From: Paramacrobiotus metropolitanus
Taxonomy: Eukaryota; Tardigrada; Eutardigrada; Parachela; Macrobiotidae
Reading direction: 5' to 3'
DNA: 64,000 bases
Assembly (NCBI RefSeq): GCF_019649055.1
Contig: NW_026570336.1
Span: 310,001-374,000 of the forward strand
Part shown: positions 58,031 through 64,000 of the stretch, piece by piece
Numbering within the stretch: the first letter of the stretch is position 1
Layout of the letters: each line of letters starts with the position of its first letter
Translations under genes and position numbers: made by a program
The notes under the pieces: generated by a model
The model's input: the letters and a program-made list of their open reading frames with translations, nothing else
What the model was told of the DNA's origin: nothing
Database searches by the model: none

Positions 58031-58870
58031 ATGGACTTTTACAACTTTGAAGCACTTAATCAGGTTAGCTCTAGTGTCAGTCACACAACATTTTAATGGG
58101 TGTTCTAAAGCGGTTCGCGGTGGCCAGACGATATTTGCTTTTGGTTTCAAAACCTGGACAAACAAATAGAGTTATGGGATAGGAGGTCATTACGGATTTT
58201 CTATGTTTTCGAGATAGTTAATCAAGCCAATTATAGTGCCAGTTGTACAGCATTTAAATAAATGTTTGAAAGCCGTGCGCAGTGTTCAGATGATATTCTC
58301 TCATAAAAAATCCGTAATGTCCTACTATACTATAATTTTTTGTAGTTGTCTAGACATTACCCGAAAGTTAATATCGTCATGCCACCGCGCACTGCTTTAG
58401 ACTACCTATCTTAGTATTGCATAACTTAAACAGACGCTAACCTGCCTAAGTGCCTTAAAATGGCGAAGATCCATATTGTCTGTTTATGTTAATAAATTTT
58501 GTCGTGTTCAAACATCTACTAAATTGTTGTAAAACTGACACTGTAATTGGCATGAATAACTATTTCGAAAACATAGAAAATCCGTTAATTACCTCCTACG
58601 CTATAATTTTTTATAGTTGTCTAGAATTTACACCCGTAAGTAAATACCGTCTGGCCACCGCGAACTGCTTGAGCACACATATCTTTACGTTGAGTAACTG
58701 ACACTGAAGCTAACTTGCTTATGTCCTTCAAGTTCGGAAAAATCCATAATGTCCGTTTGTGCTAATAAATTTTTGTGGTTGTCCAGATTCCAAAATTAAA
58801 TATCGTCTGTCCACCGCGGACTGTATTAAAACGCCTGTTTAAAAGCTGTGTTGCTTACAGTTAAGCCAAC
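57195..58870. repeat. Direct segmental duplication, copy 1 (partner 61394-63072)
   Basis: About 1.67 kb is repeated 4,199 bp downstream at 61394-63072, with few differences (for example GACATAACGCATTTC versus GAAATAACGGATTC). The copy includes the inverted domain's right half. Confidence 0.9.
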
Positions 58871-61800
58871 CTGCTCTAATGTTTAAATGGAGCAAAAACC
58901 CATATTGTCCGTTTGCGCTAATAAATTTTTGTCGTTTTCCAGATTTCGCCGACATGAGGGATTACCATCTGACCATGGCGCACGGATTTTAAACATCTGT
59001 TAAATTGTTGTGAAACTGATACTGTAATTGGCTCGCATAACTATCCCCCAAACATAGAAAATCCGTAATGGCCTCCTATCCTATAATTTTTGGTAATTGT
59101 CCAGGTTATGCAACGAAATTTAAATATCGTCTGCCACCGCGAGCTGCGTTAGAACACATATTAAAATGTCGTGTAACTGACACTGAAGCATACTTGCTTA
59201 AGTGCCATGAAGGAGCTAAATCCCATATTGTCCGTTTGCGCTAATAATTTTTTTTGTCGTTTTCCAGATTTCGCCGACATGAGGGATTACCATCTGACCA
59301 TGGCGCACGGATTTCAAACATCTGTTAAATTGTTGTGAAACTGACACTGTAATTGGCTTGAATAACTATCTCGAAAACATAGAAAATTCGTAATGTCCTC
59401 CCATCCTATAATTCTTGATAGTTGTCAAGGTTTTGCAACAAAAATTAAATATCGTCTGTCCACCGCGGACTGTATTAAAACGCCTGTTTAAAAGCTGTGT
59501 TGCTTACACTAAAGCCAACCTGCTCTAATGTTTCAATGGAACAAAAACCCATCTTGTTCGTTTGCGCCAATAAATTTTTATCGTTTTCCAGATTTCGCCG
59601 ACATTAGGGAATATCGTCTGACCATCACGCACGGCTTTCAAACGTCTGTTAAATTGTTGTTAAACTGATACTGTAATTGGCTCGCATAACTATCCCTCAA
59701 ACATAGAAAATCCGTAATGGCCTCCTATCCTATAATTTTTGGTAATTGTCCAGGTTATGCAACGAAATTTAAATATCGTCTGCCACCGCGAGCTGCGTTA
59801 GAACACATATTTAAATGTAGTGTAACGGACACTGAAGCATACTTGCTTAAGTGCCATGAAGGAGCAAAAACCCATATTGTCCGTTTGCGCTAATAAATTT
59901 TTGTCCTTCTCCAGATTTCGCTGACATGAGGGATTACCATCTGATCATCGCGCACGGCTTTCAAACATCTATTAGGTTGTTATAATACCGACACTGTAAT
60001 TGGCTTGAATAACTATCTCGAAAACATAGAAAATTCGTAATGTCCTCCCATCCTATAATTCTTGATAGTTGTCAAGGTTTTGCAACAAAAATTAAATATC
60101 GTCTGTCCACCGCGGACTGTATTAAAACGCCTGTTTAAAAGCTGTGTTGCTTACACTAAAGCCAACCTGCTCTAATGTTTCAATGGAACAAAAACCCATC
60201 TTGTTCGTTTGCGCCAATAAATTTTTATCGTTTTCCAGATTTCGCCGACATTAGGGAATATCGTCTGACCATCACGCACGGCTTTCAAACGTCTGTTAAA
60301 TTGTTGTTAAACTGATACTGTAATTGGCTCGCATAACTATCCCTCAAACATAGAAAATCCGTAATGGCCTCCTATCCTATAATTTTGGTAATTGTCCAGG
60401 TTATGCAACGAAATTTAAATATCGTCTGCCACCGCGAGCTGCGTTAGAACACATATTTAAATGTAGTGTAACGGACACTGAAGCATACTTGCTTAAGTGC
60501 CATGAAGGAGCAAAAACCCATATTGTCCGTTTGCGCTAATAAATTTTTGTCCTTCTCCAGATTTCGCTGACATGACGGATTACCATCTGACCATCGCGCA
60601 CGGCTTTCAAACATCTATTAGGTTGTTATAAAACCGACACTGTAATTGGCTTGAATAACTATCTCGAAAACATAGAAAATTCGTAATGTCCTCCCATCCT
60701 ATAATTCTTGATAGTTGTCAAGGTTTTGCAACAAAAATTAAATATCGTCTGTCCACCGCGGACTGTATTAAAACGCCTGTTTAAAAGCTGTGTTGCTTAC
60801 ACTGAAGCCAACCTGCTCTAATGTTTTAATGGAGCAAAAACCCATATTGTCCGTTTGCGCTAATAAATTTTTGCCATTTTCCAGATTTCGCCGACATGAG
60901 GGATTACCATCTGACCATGGCGCACGGATTTCAAACATCTGTTAAATTGTTGTGAAACTGACACTGTAATTGGCTTGAATAACTATCTCGAAAACATAGA
61001 AAATTCGTAATGTCCTCCCATCCTATAATTCTTGATAGTTGTCAAGGTTTTGCAACAAAAATTAAATATCGTCTGTCCACCGCGGACTGTATTAAAACGC
61101 CTGTTTAAAAGCTGTGTTGCTTACAGTTAAGCCAACCTGCTCTAATGTTTAAATGGAGCAAAAACCCATATTGTCCGTTTGCGCTAATAAATTTTTGTCC
61201 TTCTCCAGATTTCGCTGACATGACGGATTACCATGTGACCATCGCGCACGGCTTTCAAACATCTATTAGGTTGTTATAAAACCGACACTGTAATTGGCTT
61301 GAATAACCATCTCGAAAACATAGAAAATTCGTAATGTCCTCCTACGCTATAATTTTTGATAGTTGTCCAGGTTATGCAACGAAAGTTAAATATCCAATTA
61401 TAGTGTCAGTTGTACAGCATTTAAATAGATGTTTGAAAGCCGTGCGCAATGTTCTCTCATAAAAATGATATTCTCTCATAAAAATTCCGTAATGTCCTTA
61501 CTATACTATAATTCTTGATAGTTGTACAGGTTTTAAATTCCGTAATGTCCTTACTATACTATAATTTTTGATAGTTGTCCAGGCAACGAAAAGTTAGCTG
61601 CTTTAAAACTGCTTCAGAACTGCTCTAGAACACCTATTTAAATGTTGTGCAACTAACACAGACGCTAACCTGATTAAGTGTCTTGAAGGAGCAAAAATCC
61701 ATATTGTCCGTTTGTGCTAATGAATTTTTGTGGTTGTCTAGATTTCGCCGACTTGAGGTATTATCATCTGACCATCGCGCACGGCTTTCGAACATCTATC

Positions 61801-64000
61801 TAATTGCTGCATGACTGACACTGTGATCAGTGCGATTAGTCACCTCGAAAATATGGCAGCGAAATTTGGACAAATGCAAAAAATTCTTAGCATAACCGGA
61901 CAATATAAGTTCTTACTTCTTTAAAGCACTTATGCAGGCTAGCTTCAATGTCAGTTACACAACATTTGTTTTGGTGTTCTAAAACAGTTCGTGGTGGCCA
62001 GGCGATATTTACTTCTTGTTGCAAAACCTGGACAGCTATCGAGAATTATAGCACAAGATGGAAATAACGGATTCAATGTTTTCGAGATAGTTAATCAAGT
62101 TAATTGTAGTGTCAGTCGTACAGCAAATTAAATAGATGTTCGACAGCCGTGCGCAATGGTAAGATGAAAAAACCTCGAAGCGGCGAAATCTGGACAACGG
62201 CAAAAAATTAATAGCATAAACGGACAATATGGACTTTTACAACTTTGAAGCACTTAATCAGGTTAGCTCTAGTGTCAGTCACACAACATTTTAATGGGTG
62301 TTCTAAAGCGGTTCGCGGTGGCCAGACGATATTTGCTTTTGGTTTCAAAACCTGGACAAACAAATAGAGTTATGGGATAGGAGGTCATTACGGATTTTCT
62401 ATGTTTTCGAGATAGTTAATCAAGCCAATTATAGTGCCAGTTGTACAGCATTTAAATAAATGTTTGAAAGCCGTGCGCAGTGTTCAGATGATATTCTCTC
62501 ATAAAAAATCCGTAATGTCCTACTATACTATAATTTTTTGTAGTTGTCTAGACATTACCCGAAAGTTAATATCGTCATGCCACCGCGCACTGCTTTAGAC
62601 TACCTATCTTAGTATTGCATAACTTAAACAGACGCTAACCTGCCTAAGTGCCTTAAAATGGCGAAGATCCATATTGTCTGTTTATGTTAATAAATTTTTG
62701 TCGTGTTCAAACATCTACTAAATTGTTGTAAAACTGACACTGTAATTGGCATGAATAACTATTTCGAAAACATAGAAAATCCGTTAATTACCTCCTACGC
62801 TATAATTTTTTATAGTTGTCTAGAATTTACACCCGTAAGTAAATACCGTCTGGCCACCGCGAACTGCTTGAGCACACATATCTTTACGTTGAGTAACTGA
62901 CACTGAAGCTAACTTGCTTATGTCCTTCAAGTTCGGAAAAATCCATAATGTCCGTTTGTGCTAATAAATTTTTGTGGTTGTCCAGATTCCAAAATTAAAT
63001 ATCGTCTGTCCACCGCGGACTGTATTAAAACGCCTGTTTAAAAGCTGTGTTGCTTACACTAAAGCCAACCTGCGACACTGTAATTGGCTTGAATAACTAT
63101 CTCGAAAACATAGAAAATTCGTAATGTCCTCCCATCCTATAATTCTTGATACTTGTCAAGGTTTTGCAACAAAAATTAAATATCGTCTGTCCACCGCGGA
63201 CTGCGTTAAAACGCCTGTTTAAAAGCTGTGTTGCTTACACTAAAGCCAACCTGCTCTAATGTTTCAATGGAACAAAAACCCATCTTGTTCGTTTGCGCCA
63301 ATAAATTTTTATCGTTTTCCAGATTTCGCCGACATTAGGGAATATCGTCTGACCATCACGCACGGCTTTCAAACGTCTGTTAAATTGTTGTTAAACTGAT
63401 ACTGTAATTGGCTCGCATAACTATCCCTCAAACATAGAAAATCCGTAATGGCCTCCTATCCTATAATTTTTGGTAATTGTCCAGGTTATGCAACGAAATT
63501 TAAATATCGTCTGCCACCGCGAGCTGCGTTAGAACACATATTTAAATGTAGTGTAACGGACACTGAAGCATACTTGCTTAAGTGCCATGAAGGAGCAAAA
63601 ACCCATATTGTCCGTTTGCGCTAATAAATTTTTGTCCTTCGCCAGATTTCGCTGACATGACGGATTACCATCTGACCATCGCGCACGGCTTTCAAACATC
63701 TATTAGGTTGTTATAAAACCGACACTGTAATTGGCTTGAATAACTATCTCGAAAACATAGAAAATTCGTAATGTCCTCCCATCCTATAATTCTTGATAGT
63801 TGTCAAGGTTTTGCAACAAAAATTAAATATCGTCTGTCCACCGCGGACTGTATTAAAACGCCTGTTTAAATGCTGTGTTGCTTACACTGAAGCCAACCTG
63901 CTCTAATGTTTCAATGGAGCAAAAACCCATATTGTCCGTTTGCGCTAATAAATTTTTGCCATTTTCCAGATTTCGCCGACATGAGGGATTACCATCTGAC

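Larger units (their letters stand above)
56288..64000. repeat. Satellite array, ~323-bp unit, continuing past the window end
   Basis: A conserved block (AACATAGAAAAT, TCCGTAATG or TTCGTAATG) recurs at about 59052, 59378, 59700, 60023, 60347, 60669, 60992 and 61315, giving a unit of about 323 bp. Alternating variants (CCGTAATGGCC versus TTCGTAATGTCC) suggest a two-unit higher-order repeat of about 646 bp between 59050 and 60670. Other shared blocks are TTGATAGTTGTCCAGG, ACCGCGGACTG, CATATTGTCCGTTTG and TTTCGCCGACATGAGG. Short open frames here are by-products of the repeat. Confidence 0.95.

Noticed and set aside
59000-61400. CRISPR-like array
   Set aside because: Units are 323 bp with no short repeat/unique spacer structure and the context is animal DNA; it is a satellite.
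56430-62900. Repeated 60-73-codon frames in the satellite
   Set aside because: The same peptide recurs on both strands wherever the satellite unit is intact; it has no start context or coding constraint.

Overview
The window is animal nuclear DNA. Genes are sparse and split by GT-AG introns of about 100 to 3,100 bp. Stretches without genes are long and rich in repeats, and there are no operons. My best guess is a eutardigrade, because Tudor-like/F-box proteins of the kind repeated here look lineage-expanded and resemble ones I associate with tardigrades. That is recall and inference, not a database result.

Layout. 1-6,020: no convincing gene, one degenerate dispersed repeat. 6,042-7,538: a single-exon 498-aa helical protein of unknown function. 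8,418-9,259: the terminal exon of a protein with a GH16/concanavalin-like fold that lacks the catalytic signature. 9,745-11,193: a small DNA element next to a decayed F-box copy. 15,283-17,307: a three-exon Tudor-like/F-box gene. 18,190-22,351: three more broken relatives. 25,520-29,086: a two-exon, GC-rich, secreted and probably GPI-anchored gene. 30,241-34,582: a three-exon protein kinase fused to Kelch repeats, with both introns resolved in phase. 34,836-37,922: a pair of long inverted repeats that may bound a DNA transposon. 43,143-46,562: a Ty3/gypsy-type LTR element with identical LTRs and a 5-bp target duplication, but a wrecked interior. 47,091-50,519 (minus): a four-exon Tudor-like/F-box gene with a fold-back element in its last intron. 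51,530-52,280: a second copy of the small DNA element. 53,330-54,598 (minus): another decayed F-box relative. 54,973-55,855: a tyrosine recombinase with one frameshift. 56,288-64,000: a satellite array with a roughly 323-bp unit, large inversions and a 1.7-kb segmental duplication.

Common thread. At least seven pieces of one Tudor-like/F-box family are scattered on both strands. The two best preserved have every splice junction in phase, yet each carries exactly one in-frame stop. F-box and Kelch proteins usually act as adaptors that choose substrates for ubiquitin ligases, so this looks like a rapidly turning-over adaptor cluster embedded in mobile DNA. Several repeats here (fold-back element, palindromes, inverted satellite) would form long hairpins if transcribed.
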